Shown here: positions 12,518 to 23,484 of the stretch, in pieces
How positions within the stretch are numbered: position 1 is the stretch's first letter
How the letters are laid out: each line of letters begins with the position of its first letter
Origin: Dichotomocladium elegans
Taxonomy: Eukaryota; Mucoromycota; Mucoromycetes; Mucorales; Lichtheimiaceae
DNA: 64,000 bases
Direction: 5' to 3'
Assembly (NCBI GenBank): GCA_025716815.1
Contig: JAIXMN010000002.1
Span: 620,001-684,000 of the forward strand
Made by a program: the position numbers and the translations under genes
Notes under the pieces: model-generated
What the model was told of the DNA's origin: nothing
Databases searched by the model: none
The model's input: only the letters and a program-made list of their open reading frames with translations

Positions 12518-13662
12518 ATGTTTGCCCGCTCCTTCGTTCGTGCCGGTAAGTGACCGTTAGTCCAAGGCCTACGCACTAAACCTGACTCACGACGACCATT
12601 CTATAGCCAGACCCGCTGCTTCTTCGATGAAGGGTGTGTGACTACGTCAAACTCAAACGCGTGTATGCGGCGATATTCACACTTTTTTTTGACATCTACT
12701 AGCTCGCGCCTTCTCAACCGGCGCTCGTGCCACTGCCTCTGCCGGTTTCCGCAAGGCTGCTGTTGCCACTGTCGGCGTTGTTGGCGTTGCCACCTACGCC
12801 TACGCTCAGGGTAGGTGTTTAGTGTTGAACGCCCTCGAGACGAGTGCGCGTGCATAAGCCCATTATCGGCTGCCTGCTAATTATAACCCCATTTAGGCAC
12901 CCCCGTTGAGGCTGCTTCTAAGCCTGTTGCTGGTGTCAAGTAAATATGCGAAAAAATGCCGGATCAGTATGGATGTCAAATGCTGACCCATCACTCTGCA
13001 ATTTTTTTCTCTAGGGGTACCTTCAGCGAGCGCACCTTCATTGCTGTCAAGGTAAAAAAAAAAGAAGGAGGGACAATAAGAGAAAAAATGCAGGATAGAT
13101 AATGGAGCAACCTGGACTAACTAGTTCGTTCTGCGCGTTTGTGATACTTTAGCCCGACGGTGTTCAGCGTGGCTTGGTCTCGAAGATCATTGCTCGTTTC
13201 GAGGAGCGCGGCTACAAGCTCGTTGGCTTGAAGGCTATGGTCCCCTCGCGTGAGTTGGCTGAGGAGCACTACGCTGACCTCAAAGGCCGTCCCTTCTTCA
13301 ACGGCTTGGTCGACTACATGACCAACGGCAAGGCCCCCGTTGTTGCCATGGTCTGGGAAGGCAAGGACGTTATCCGCCAGGGCCGTGCTATGATCGGTGC
13401 CACCAACCCTCTTGAGTCTGCCCCCGGTACTATCCGTGGCCAGTACTGCCAGGTTGTCGGTATGTCTTCATGATTTGTTCCATGATGCTTCGCAACTAAG
13501 AAACCTAATGAATTGCTGTCGGCGTATGTAGGCCGCAACATTGTTCACGGCTCGGACTCTTTCGAATCCGCTGAGAAGGAAATTGGTCTCTGGTTCGGCA
13601 AGGCTGGTGAGCTCATTGACTGGACTCCTGCCAACTGGGAGTGGATCGCCTCTGACAACTAG
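12518..13662 (+). CDS. nucleoside diphosphate kinase with mitochondrial leader
   Basis: NDP kinase transfers phosphate from ATP to NDPs through a phosphohistidine. Seven exons are supported: 12518-12545, 12607-12633, 12703-12810, 12897-12939, 13015-13051, 13153-13459 and 13532-13662. The first four encode an Arg/Ala/Ser-rich presequence ([18 protein letters not shown]) and a hydrophobic stretch ([17 protein letters not shown]). They look like a bipartite mitochondrial signal placing the enzyme at the inner membrane or intermembrane space. The kinase core begins [13 protein letters not shown] with the ATP-binding Lys. It contains [12 protein letters not shown] and ends with the active-site NIVHGSDS, whose His is the phosphorylated residue. 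The C-terminal [14 protein letters not shown] is family-typical. An AATAAA-like signal lies at 13704-13709. The enzyme looks intact, and the assignment is very secure. Confidence 0.95.
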
Positions 13663-14192
13663 ACAACTTCATCTTGCATCTGTTTTTCCGTTTCACCATC
13701 ATCAATAAAAGAAACAAGAGACGAAATTCTCCACCGGTCTTCAGATAGAAAGAGAGACAGAGGAAGTATTCATTGATCGGTGATAAAGTACACTATCCCC
13801 GACGTGATAGAATGCCCCGCGTTGCTGGATTGGGCCTCTTTTCAATGCAGGAGATCATTCGTTCGCGCGTGCGCATTGCAGCCTGCGCGCAATATTCCTC
13901 GTCTTTAACCGTCGCCCAATACCAATGAAAGATTAAATAAGGTATCTGCAAATGTCCCCACCCTCCCACCTCTTATTTTTCCGGACCGTCATGCGCGATC
14001 CTGTGGTGAATACACACAAACGCATTGCGTCACAGGGCGCATGCGAGGTTTTCCGACTTTTTGATCGCGGAGCGTGGATGCTTTTTTTATTGACAAGTTC
14101 ATGTTTGATGCAAAGGCGTTGCTCATTTCTTCTTTTGGTTGAAATCATGAGGGTAGAGGAAGAAAAATAGAGTTTGGGATGAGAGGAGGGGT
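13663..14192. other. intergenic, convergent 3' ends
   Basis: The NDK gene (plus) and the F-box gene (minus) converge here. Apart from the putative AATAAA signal after the kinase stop I see only short chance ORFs. Confidence 0.5.
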
Positions 14193-15515
14193 CTAGTATG
14201 CGAGGATGTCAAGTGGTGTCGCCCGATCAGCTTGGCGCATGGACAGAAAACGAGCGCTGATGTTTATTATATTGGATGTGTCGTCTCGGAATACTGTAGC
14301 CAGGATCTTGGGGTAACTGTCGAGATCGTATCCTCTGCGGAAACCTCGGAAGTGATGAATGCCACAGGTACTCATGGGTGCCCATTTTGGGACGCCTTCC
14401 GGGAAAACATCGAGGAATTCGCTGGCTAGCGTCTCAGCCGTTTTCGTACCAAAGCGGCCGGACGATCGGTGATCCCGAGACAGCCCGATGGTGGTTCGCT
14501 CCTCCCGACCAAGAAGCTTCATCCACGGTATCAGGTACGGCCCGGCGTTGTAGCTGATGAATTCCAGACGACGGCAGTATTGATTGACCACCGCAAGGCC
14601 GTTCGCCTCGCATGTCTGGATAGAGAGATACCGGACATTGGGAATCGCGCGGAGCACATGCTCGAGCTGCTCCCGGCGGAGATTGGAGACATGGAACTGC
14701 AAATGCTGGAGATGACTGTTGGTGGGTATATCCATGCTGCCGATCGTAGATCCGTTTGCTGAGAGGGGCGTGTAATAACATAGCTCAGTCAGATTTGGGC
14801 AGTCCCGGAGCAATTGTTCAATAGGAATGAGCTCAGCGGTGAACTCAACAAGGAGCGTTCGAAGATTTGGACCGATCCGTCCGAGTGCGCTGACAAGTGG
14901 ATTTAGGTCTGTGGCACTGCATTCTTACGAAAAAAGAAAAAACGATGGCATGAGGAACCGTCTGCGTGCAAAAAAGTGCGTTTAGTTGTTGCGCGGAGAG
15001 GAGCCCTTACTGTAGATCTGCAGCGATCGCAGCTGCTCAAAATAACCCGCAGCAATGAAGCCCAAAGTCCTGGAAAGCGTTGTTGCGTCCGCAAAGGAGA
15101 ACGTCAGCTCTTGGACATGGCAATGTATATCCGGTATCCAAGGTTGAATAGCGAAGGCATGGCAGGAATCCGAAATAGTCATATCGCGCCATAATTCGAA
15201 ACAGCCAGACAAAGACTTATTCCAGGAGTTTGAAACATTCAGGCACTCGACAATATCCGGAAAGTGCACATTTTTGAATATGAGAATGATCACTTCATAC
15301 GGGAGCTTGCGGAAAAAATCATCGCTCTGGGCCGCGTTGCATCGTCTACAAGAGGTCCGATGTTTTTCAGAGAATGATATGGTGGTGCATCGAAGTGAGT
15401 ATGATGATGAGGGGCGCATTCGTAGGCGGCCTTTTTCTGAGGGATTGATTGAGAATAACAATGAAAAAGAAATAGGTACTCGGTGATCAAGAACATCAGC
15501 ATTATAAGATTCCAC
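14193..15515 (-). CDS. F-box / leucine-rich-repeat protein
   Basis: F-box proteins are substrate receptors of SCF ubiquitin ligases. The motif is visible in the first exon (DDFFRKLPYEVIILIFKNV, then FPDIVECLNVSNSWNKSL), with the LP start and W/L pattern expected for Skp1 binding. LRR-like segments follow: FEQLRSLQIYS spliced to ATDLNPLVSALGRIGPNLR, then LRDCPNLTELCYYTPL, HLQHLQFHVSNLRREQLEHV and IPNVRYLSIQ. One intron removes about 14922-15010. The stop is at 14193. The true start is uncertain: the ORF opens at 15515, an internal ATG lies at 15419, and a further upstream exon is possible. The target is unknown. Such F-box/LRR genes are very numerous in Mucorales. Confidence 0.72.
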
Positions 15516-15798
15516 CGCCGCCTAGGAACAAAAAAAAACTGAAACGTCCGATTCCAGGGCCCGAGGTTCTTATTTTTCATTGGTACATTATTGCATCCTC
15601 GGGCATTTGTTAAAGCGAAAGGCAGTTTTTTTTTGCACTACTACGTTAACCCGATGTGTTCTGCTCTGTACTGTTCTTTTACAGTTCTGGATCACAAATA
15701 GCGCATTGCTATGTCATATACTCGCTTGACGGGGGTGTTTTGACCTCCATGATCGACCTGCCGCAATCAATAAATCATCGGGTGCTTGGTCTCTCTTC

Positions 15799-18630
15799 TC
15801 AGTTTCTGCTCACCACGACATCAAACAGCGTATCCAGCACTGAATCCAACCTTGTACTGCGCCCCAGGATCTCTTCCTTCATAATTGTACAGATACTTGC
15901 TAGTTCTTGATCAAGCTTCCACAGTTCATAATCATAGCTCCAGTTGGTGTCAAACAGAACCATTGCTTTGGGAATGTCAAGTTTTCTGGATAAAAGGACA
16001 CCTCGATATCGCTTTCTTTTTTTTTTTACCTTGTGCGTCTCTAATGAACTGTTCCCGCGCATCGTCTCGATGTTTCGCTATTATGGACTCAATGTCATGG
16101 TCTCGATGGTGGATATTTGCCGTCTAAGGATTTAGAATCTGCATTTAATCGCCACCATCACTCTCGTTCATGAACGTATCCGAAACATCACGCTTACTTA
16201 CTTGGAGGGATTCCTTACATGTGTCGGTTGCCCGAAGACGCACGTTCTCGAGCTGCTTGTCAAATAATGTTTTGAGGTGCGTGTTCATGCGGCCCTCCAG
16301 GCATCTTCGTTTAGCATCAGCAACGTGTGGGAGATGATATCGGCTAGCTTGTGAGTCAAACTGATTCAGTGCCTGACGACGGATATCAGCCATGCGCATT
16401 CCCAAGTCCCTGACAATCTCGTTTCTCAGGAGCACACGCTCATTGAAAGTGGCTAGGCCCTGGCTAAACCTGTCAAATTCGGCCTATTTTTTTGTTTTAT
16501 TGTATGGCGTTAGATGGTGTTTTTGTTTCATATCAGGTTGTCCTACTTTTTGAATATTTGACAAGTGCGTCTCGTAGAGCTGTCTGCGTTGCGTGTCGAT
16601 CTTTGCCAATAACATTGCAAATCTGCTTTTGCAGCCCCCCGTTGGACAGACGCTTACTATTTCGTCAAACTTCTCATGCTCGTATCTGCATATTCGATCG
16701 ATTTGGTCATCGAGGTTTGTTATCACTCGTTCCTGGATTACGACTCGCTCCCGCAAGCGGCCCAAGCGCTCTTCCAAGAAATTGAACTCCCGCTAAGTAA
16801 GAGCCGATGTGAGTGAAACATCAGAGTGAGACAAATCGTTCGTCATAGTCCCTCCCTGTACCTCGGTCACAACATCGTTACAGGAGTGCGACCTCGAAGA
16901 GGTCGGCACATCGGCGGCCGAGGATGTGTACGGCACACCATAGCTCAACATAAAGGTTGGTGTTAACGGAGTGGGAGCTGGAGCCGGCGGAGCCATACGT
17001 TTGGTCTCTATGGCTACAGGTATAACAGCTGTGTGTAGGATGGTTTGTGGAGACGTGCCTAAACGTGATGAAAACGCTGGTGCATCCACTAAAGTGTTAA
17101 TGGTTCTGTGATGATCAACAGTGGGAGAAGGCATAGGTTTGTTCTTGGATGAATGAGGAATGGCAATGCCAGGGGCAGAAGGAGATCCCACGCCAGTAGC
17201 AGAAGGAGATGCAATCTGGCCTTGTTGACCTCGCGATTTCATTGAGCAAAGCATTTCTTCGAGACCCAGTCTGATGCGCTCGCACTCGTCCTTGGCGATC
17301 AATGCCTCCTCATCTTCTTCAGGCGTTTTGGCACCATCTTGTGCAAATTCGGGACGTATACCTTGGATCAATGAGTCGGTCGTCGCCAGAACCTGATTCC
17401 AACTTGAAAGACAAAAAACATGGAACCCATAGATTGGAACAGGTTGTACAAAACGGATATCATAGTGCGGCTTATTGTGTTTTTCGAAAACACTGTTTTT
17501 TTTTTACGATGTTATCCGTGAGCAAAAGAAAGTGGCAGTAAAAGATCATCCGTGCATACCTACGACGGAGTTTTGAAACTGTGTACATGAATTCCTTTGG
17601 CAGGAGTTTCTTGTGAGGCAGCGCAGCGAACTTGAAGTCAAAGAGATCATTCAAAGTAGCGTTCTCCGAGCCAACAGGCTAAAACAAAGAGAGAATATAC
17701 ACACGCACGCACACATATATATACATATTAGGACGAGGGCGAGAGAGAATGTTATACCCGTCACAACCTTTTCGACATCGCCCCAGATATTATGTAAGCC
17801 ATCGTTCATTGCTTTCATCACTGCTTCTTTTGAGACATCCTCTTCGTGGTCGCGGATAATCAGAAGGATGGTTGATTTTTGCCTATATATCGGATCGATC
17901 AACGAACAATAAAAAAAGAAAAGATCAGCGCGCGGGAAACACATTGGTTTTTGCGGGAAGATCAAAAAACATACAGATTATCGAATGCGCGCAGCTTCAT
18001 TTCAAAAGCAAGCTTAAGAACATCCATGTTGGCGCCTGTATACAAGCCTACTTGATGTTCCCACAAATTGAAAATGATAACTGAGCTTGTTGCCATGGCA
18101 AATAAGGTCGATTTGATGTCAAAGTCGAAATCGTCCATTCCCTGCACATCCATCACCAAGGTGTTCGTATCCCGGGCCCGGCTCATCCAGATCCCCTTGG
18201 TGGCTGGTCCTAGCATGCCTGCGTCGCGAACTCGGAAGCATGTCCCGAAGAGGGCGTTTAATAAAGTGCCTAACTCCAATCTATCAAGCAATCGTCTTTT
18301 TACTCCCCACCCTCCCCATTCCTCCCCTATGTTCGTCTTTTACTGACTCTTGCCACTCCCTTGAGAGCCAATGATGCTAACTGTATGAAAATCGAGGCTG
18401 ACGTCGTCAAGAACCCACTTGTCTCTGATATATGCTTCGAGGTCATCACTATCCAGCAGCGGAACTGTCATTGCATATTCATTCACAGTTGAGAGCACCT
18501 GGGATGCCTACGTGAATTCGAGATTGTCGCGCACAATCTTTACCACAGGAAATGGCGACCCATGGCTAACGGTCGTCGAGGAAGAGGCGGAACCTTCTGA
18601 ACCTACCACCGATACTGCGTCTATTCTCAT
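15799..18630 (-). CDS. SEY1/RHD3 (GB1-type) dynamin-like GTPase, divergent
   Basis: SEY1/RHD3/atlastin GTPases fuse ER membranes. The GTPase domain is clear. The P-loop GSQGSGKST is joined across an intron to LLNALFGT. Then come TKGIW (switch I), DVQGMD (family usually DVEGTD), [13 protein letters not shown], the [10 protein letters not shown] block with its RD motif, and [15 protein letters not shown]. After this the protein departs from the family: a Ser/Pro-rich linker (about 17380-16800) and coiled-coil-like exons (16777-16484, 16435-16145) lead to a basic C-terminal exon ending SRN at 15799. No C-terminal membrane hairpin is visible. An in-frame TAG lies at 18508-18510, so either a 45-base intron removes it, translation starts later, or the gene is damaged. 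A further 3' exon near 15750-15690 is possible. Confidence 0.65.
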
Positions 18631-19377
18631 GGTTATGTATAGGAAAGTTTGAAAAGAGAGTGAGAGAAAAAAAAAAGAGTGGGAAACTGAAAAGCCAAGA
18701 ATTGACCCAGACTTGGCAGCTCCCTCCCTGTGTCATGAAACGCAAAGCCGCCACTTGATCAACAAACACGTTGCTTCTTCAGGATAGTGTGAAAGTCCTT
18801 TAAAGATGGAACGATTTAAATCGCCTAGCGAATGATAATAAAAAAAGATCATGCGCTTATGATACACAGGCGTATTCTATAGTCTTTTTTTTTGCGAAGG
18901 TCAACACACTCTGCATAGAAAGGAGAGCAATGATACAGTGGATGATTTGGAAGTCTACAGGAGCGGGTCTGGGGGTCACGCAATCTATCAGCAAAACTTA
19001 TCAGTCACTGGAACTTTTCAAATCGGAGCCATTGGAGTGAGCACATGAAGCGAACGGATCACTACTTAGAAGGGAGATATGTTCTTTGCTATATGGATTG
19101 AAGGGCTTTGCAAGGTGATAATTTTCTGTCGTATATAACATATCGGAATCATACATTCACAGTACGTATACTGCAGTAATGCTTTGAGCCGACCCAGAAT
19201 TGGATCATTATCCTTTTTTTAAAAAAAAAGGACACTTCACTACATAAACTAATCGCTATGGATTGCGCGTAACAATGGCAACGGCAATGGAGAATGACAG
19301 AATTCGCTTAGACTTTCAGATATTAAGCATCTCTTACCGACCATGAATATAAGATGATGAATATCATTTTTATGTGG
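18631..19377. other. intergenic between SEY1-like gene and F-box relic
   Basis: AT-rich sequence with T and A homopolymer runs (about 18886-18894, 19214-19232). No gene or structured element recognised. Confidence 0.45.
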
Positions 19378-21130
19378 TTAGGAAAAACATACGAAGCAAA
19401 TGGTGCGCGTTGGGGTGAGAGGGGAATCAGCTACCATGGATGAAAGAGTGAACAGGAGATAGTTCTTTTCCAGGCGCTGGTTTCTCAAAGCGATATCAAT
19501 TGTGGTGTAACTGATGTTTGCGCAATCATCGATCACCATGTTTTTCAACGACATCGATATGGACAGACCTGAGTTCGATGGGAGCGGGAAGTTCACCAAC
19601 CAGAGATATTCCAGTTAGGTTGTTTTTCTGAGGGCTCGCAATATACTATCAGAAACGCTCTCTAAGTCGCACAAGTTAAGCTGGGTCAGATTGATTGAGA
19701 GAACTGTTAGAGTAGAGGCAAAATCCGTCATGCCTTCAATGGATGGCCCGGGGCAGCTCTCAACTTGGACAGTATCCTTGCCAGCTCGGAGAGCTACCTG
19801 AGGTCGGAAAACGATGAGATCACAGTATTCAATCTGGAAGCGTGATCGAACTTGATGTTCACCAGATTGCGGCATTAAAGAATCATTAAGCATCTTCCCG
19901 ACTGAAAGAACTCCGGTCTGTTCAAGGTCAGGAATGTAGCTGCGCTGAATTCATATCCCAGAGATCCTTGAGTATGTTTTTGGCCCTGGATCAGCTGGAT
20001 AATGTCCTAATTTAGACGGCCAAGATGGAGAGAAAATGAGCATTTGGGAAGGTTTTTCCGTAGGTATATTCTCAGGTTCCTTCATCATCCGATATACGTT
20101 GACGTCGAGATTTTCTAGGCTAGGGCGGTATCCGTAGGTAGTGATCACCAGGGGTTCGAACCGATACAATGCAAGGTGACACAGACTGGGACAGCGACGT
20201 AGAATAGGCTCAAGCTGATTAGCCTTTATGTCAAGCGCTTCGATTTCAAGCGTAGTCAAGGCTATTGGATAAAGAAGCAGCATTGGTCAATGTATCCGAG
20301 ACCGATACTGCTTCTAAACATCAGGGTTTTGATTGAGTCCGGGGCAAATATAGAGGACGTATATGAGCTGGATATTCCCGTCAAGAATCCAGGTTGAAGT
20401 TTCAGATTGGTTCAATGCACGTCTATCCCCAACGAAAGCTACAAGCAAAATGATGTACTCGACCGACCCAGCAACCTATCATTCCAAAATAGCATATAGT
20501 TATGCACGCGTGTCAGCATTTTCTTGAGGATTATAAATGTAGTCTTCGTCTCTTCAATCATCCAAACCCTACGTACCCTGAAATGATAGTGTATGGAGTC
20601 GCCAAAAATAATCTTGGGAAACTTGATTGAGCAATATTAACGGGCGCATGCTCGTTCATTGAGCGGATAGACAGAGATTGGAGATGGGATCTCAAAGTCA
20701 GAGCTGTGTTGTACACAGCAGCAGCCGAGAGCCGCGTGCCATCCATCGTTATTTTCCGCCATGCGCGTGAACATAGGATGAAACGCACCCGCCAGGCCTT
20801 TGAGGCCCTGAGACATACTGTGAGATCTTCGAAGGTCAGATCAAGTGTCAAGTGTACTTCATAGTATCGCAGGGAAGCACTCTCACGAAAGCCACCTTTT
20901 GCAGACTCTGTTCAAATACCATTTTGCAGGCGTCCACGAGGATTCAATGTCGAATCCACCATATCCACATTCTGCTCTCCTTCATTGTAGACATCCATTG
21001 CAAGCTGTTGCTTGCCTTGTATGCGATACAGTTCTCCTACTCAAGTTAACCTTGGGTCAAGTTTGGCTTGAGCACGATCATTTCTAAAGCTTCAGCAAGC
21101 GCTGCAGTGAAACTTCCTGGCTTCATTTAG
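19378..21130 (-). pseudogene. F-box/LRR gene, apparently decayed at its 5' end
   Basis: The minus strand carries pieces of a mucoralean F-box protein with an N-terminal TPR-like region. From 5' to 3' these are VGELYRIQGKQQLAMDVYNEG (two joined parts, about 21040-20960), DLTFEDLTVCLRASKAWRVRF and WRKITMDGTRLSAAAVYN (20830-20700), and then LRR-like pieces LEPILRRCPSLCHLALYRFE, NLTQLNLCDLESVSDSILRAL and SLKNMVIDDCANISYTTID. Within the TPR-like part an in-frame TGA sits at 21041-21043 where an Arg codon would be expected; CGA to TGA is a single transition. The frame is lost again near 20945. The downstream part is still mostly open. I infer a pseudogene or a 5'-damaged gene; an unusual exon arrangement is the alternative. 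Confidence 0.55.
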
Positions 21131-21707
21131 ATTGACAATCCAAATGTCCAGGAGTGGGTTTCAACTATCGGTGAGCTGAGCAAGCCCAATAGAGGAAATA
21201 TCCGCCGTCAGAGCATAGTTAGCTTTTTCAAGAGCAATACTACTCCTATTCCTCCAAAATTCACAGCTTATGTCGTTTGTCAATTCCTCATCAACGCAAT
21301 CGTCAGCAGAATAGGTAGAGGAAAGCAAGAAATTGTTTCAAGGCTCAGGAAACTGTATTTATTCATGCTCAAATAGCTCTGTTAAAATGAGTGGATCGTT
21401 CCGATCAAACATTCATTTTGCCGGCAATTCAAAAATCACGTAGGTCCCTTTTTTAACAGCCTACAAGTAATTCAAACCAAATAGCGTAGAGCATGCTAGT
21501 GGTTTGATGCAAAACATCTGATATGCTGAGTGCCTTCCTTTTGTTAATTTGTATAGAGGAACTTGCACTTGTTCTAGGAGAGATCTGTGAGGTTGCACAA
21601 TAGTTCAACCTTTTGTTAGCTTCGAATTATCCAATATTGCCCCATCTATAGCTTACCCGACTCTCAACTGCAAAACCGTCGTTCTCTCGGCTCAGGAGGA
21701 GTAGATA
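21131..21707. other. intergenic, AT-rich
   Basis: About 575 bases between the F-box relic and the Alba-domain gene. No coding pattern is seen. Some further degraded F-box sequence may extend into 21130-21250. Confidence 0.4.
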
Positions 21708-22344
21708 TCATTGCCTGTGGGTGGTTGATAACTATACGATACAATCCAGAATTAATAATCAGATGTACTCCATCTCAGCGTGAGCTTACCCTGAAGTCGC
21801 CTCCAAATCCGGAAGCGCACTTTTAGATAAATGTATAATGATCACCGGCGTGTTTCTCTTTGCAATGACTCTATCCATAATATTAGCATGGTCTGTGATA
21901 CTATTAAAATGAATTTTAATCTTTACCTATCCATCTCCTTTCCTTCTATAGGATCCCACTGTTCGGTATTGGTAATGCTGCCGAGCTGTGTATACTGATG
22001 AAGAGACCCTTCCATCTTTCGCTTAATGATCTCAACTACTGTGACCGCCTTGTTAATCGTGGCGCCTTTGCCAACAACGACAATATCCGTCTTTGTCTAT
22101 GAAATATATGCAAAGTATTGTTAAGCACCCTTATCATTGTCCAGGTAGCTTTTTTACCTTCAACATAGTGAGGCCCTTCTCTACATAGCGATTCATTTTG
22201 CCACCTTGTGTACAACGGATTTCATTTTCTGCCGGCGGAGCCTCGGTTATTTCTGGAGCCTTTTCGGTCCTACGATAATCTTCCACTACATGTGCATTCG
22301 GTCAAGGACGTTGTCCTTTGTCGGCTCATGATTGATCACCTACT
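21708..22344 (-). CDS. RPP25L: Alba-domain RNase P/MRP subunit (RPP25-like), split start codon
   Basis: Alba-type Rpp25 proteins bind the RNA of RNase P and RNase MRP, which process tRNA and rRNA precursors. Splice-joined exons give MEDYRRTEKAPE, then ENEIRCTQGGKMNRYVEKGL, TDIVVVGKGATINKAVTVVE, IIKRKMEGSLHQYTQLGSIT and TPVIIIHLSKSAL. The order NEIR, GGK(M/I)RNY, GxGxAINKAV, E(I/L)IKRR and GLHQ is the Rpp25/Alba signature. Introns lie near 22157-22100, 21928-21872 and 21787-21715. The open frame before GAAGATTAT has no ATG of its own. Joining donor 22343 to acceptor 22286 creates ATG from A at 22344 plus TG at 22285-22284 and yields MEDYRR, close to the MEHYRK start of animal RPP25L. The stop TGA is at 21708-21710; the last exon is tiny and less certain. 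Confidence 0.75.
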
Positions 22345-23484
22345 TGTAGTATGTTAGCTTCCTGTCCTCGATATGCATCCATCATACAATGAACACGCAC
22401 ACACGCACACACGCACGGAGAGAGCGAGAAAGAAGAGAAAGAGTATACGATAGTATGGTTATGACACGCGAAGAATCAGATTTGCGTCATTGGTCTCATA
22501 CTTGTTGGCACACGTTGCAGCGCTGAAGGATACCCTCGACATTCATTTGCTTTGATCTTTCCTCAATAATCCACCACCAGTATCTCTAGGAGCTTTCAGA
22601 TACCGTGGCTCAGTGTGAGAGGATTGGTAATAATGTGATGGAGAAGAAAAAAAAAGAACGAGGAACAAGTCCAGCTTCTCTTTGGTCTCCACATGTCCAG
22701 CCACCCTTTATCACGTCGCAGGCAACGCTCTCCCGCGCATAATCTAACAATGGCCACACGCTGGAATTGCTTCCATAGTGTTTGTTCAATCTTTGCCCGG
22801 CCTTACGGTACCAACAGTCAAGTTTCTTGCAAACTGGATACCAAGATTTCGGACATTTCAGCAATGAAGTCGAGAGCGCATCCAACGGCTGATCGAGCAC
22901 CTCAAACCTTTTACTTGATCATCATTTTCTCCCTCTTTTGTCATAACAAAACACTGGCATTCTCTTGCTCTCCTTCTCCTCAAGCGAGCATGATGTCTCG
23001 TCTTTTGTGCATGATGACGGTTAAGATGTCTTACCTTGTATTTGCAATACAAAAATCAAAGGCGTACGCGTTTTTGGAAGGTTAAAAAAACGAGGAAAAT
23101 GCGTTGAAATTTCAGTCTGGTGCAAAGCCACTCAGAATTCGGCACAGCCGACCTCTCCCGTTCTCAAGGATGCGAGATCAAGCAGATGATATTTACTGAA
23201 AACTAGGCCTATGGTCTGCAACTGCATCATTTCCGCGCAAGTCGCAAACATAGATATAGAAAAGAACAATATATAGAAGGATCAAACAGAGTATATACAA
23301 ACACTAAGGAAGAAAAAAAAAAAGAGCAGCGTGTCAGTAATATCTATGATATGCAGAGTGGGAATCCTGACTTTTAGCGCTGAAGGGTCGGGACAGGAGG
23401 ATTCTTCAAAGAAATAGCACGCTCTGAATTGTTTTTAAAACCATATAAGAAGCAAGAGAAGCTTGCTCTTTCTTCCGCTCTCGA
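22345..23484. other. intergenic between Alba gene and Trm9
   Basis: The two flanking genes diverge, so both promoters must lie here. A CACACG-rich simple repeat spans about 22389-22440. ORFs at 22610-23085 on both strands have no recognisable domain. No RNA gene seen. Confidence 0.45.

Noticed and set aside
20150..20175. GGTTCGAACC resembling a tRNA B box
   Set aside because: No matching A box or cloverleaf, and it lies in LRR-coding sequence of the F-box relic.
22610..23085. ORFs of 96 and 130 codons upstream of Trm9
   Set aside because: Low-complexity tails, no recognisable family, overlapping on opposite strands.
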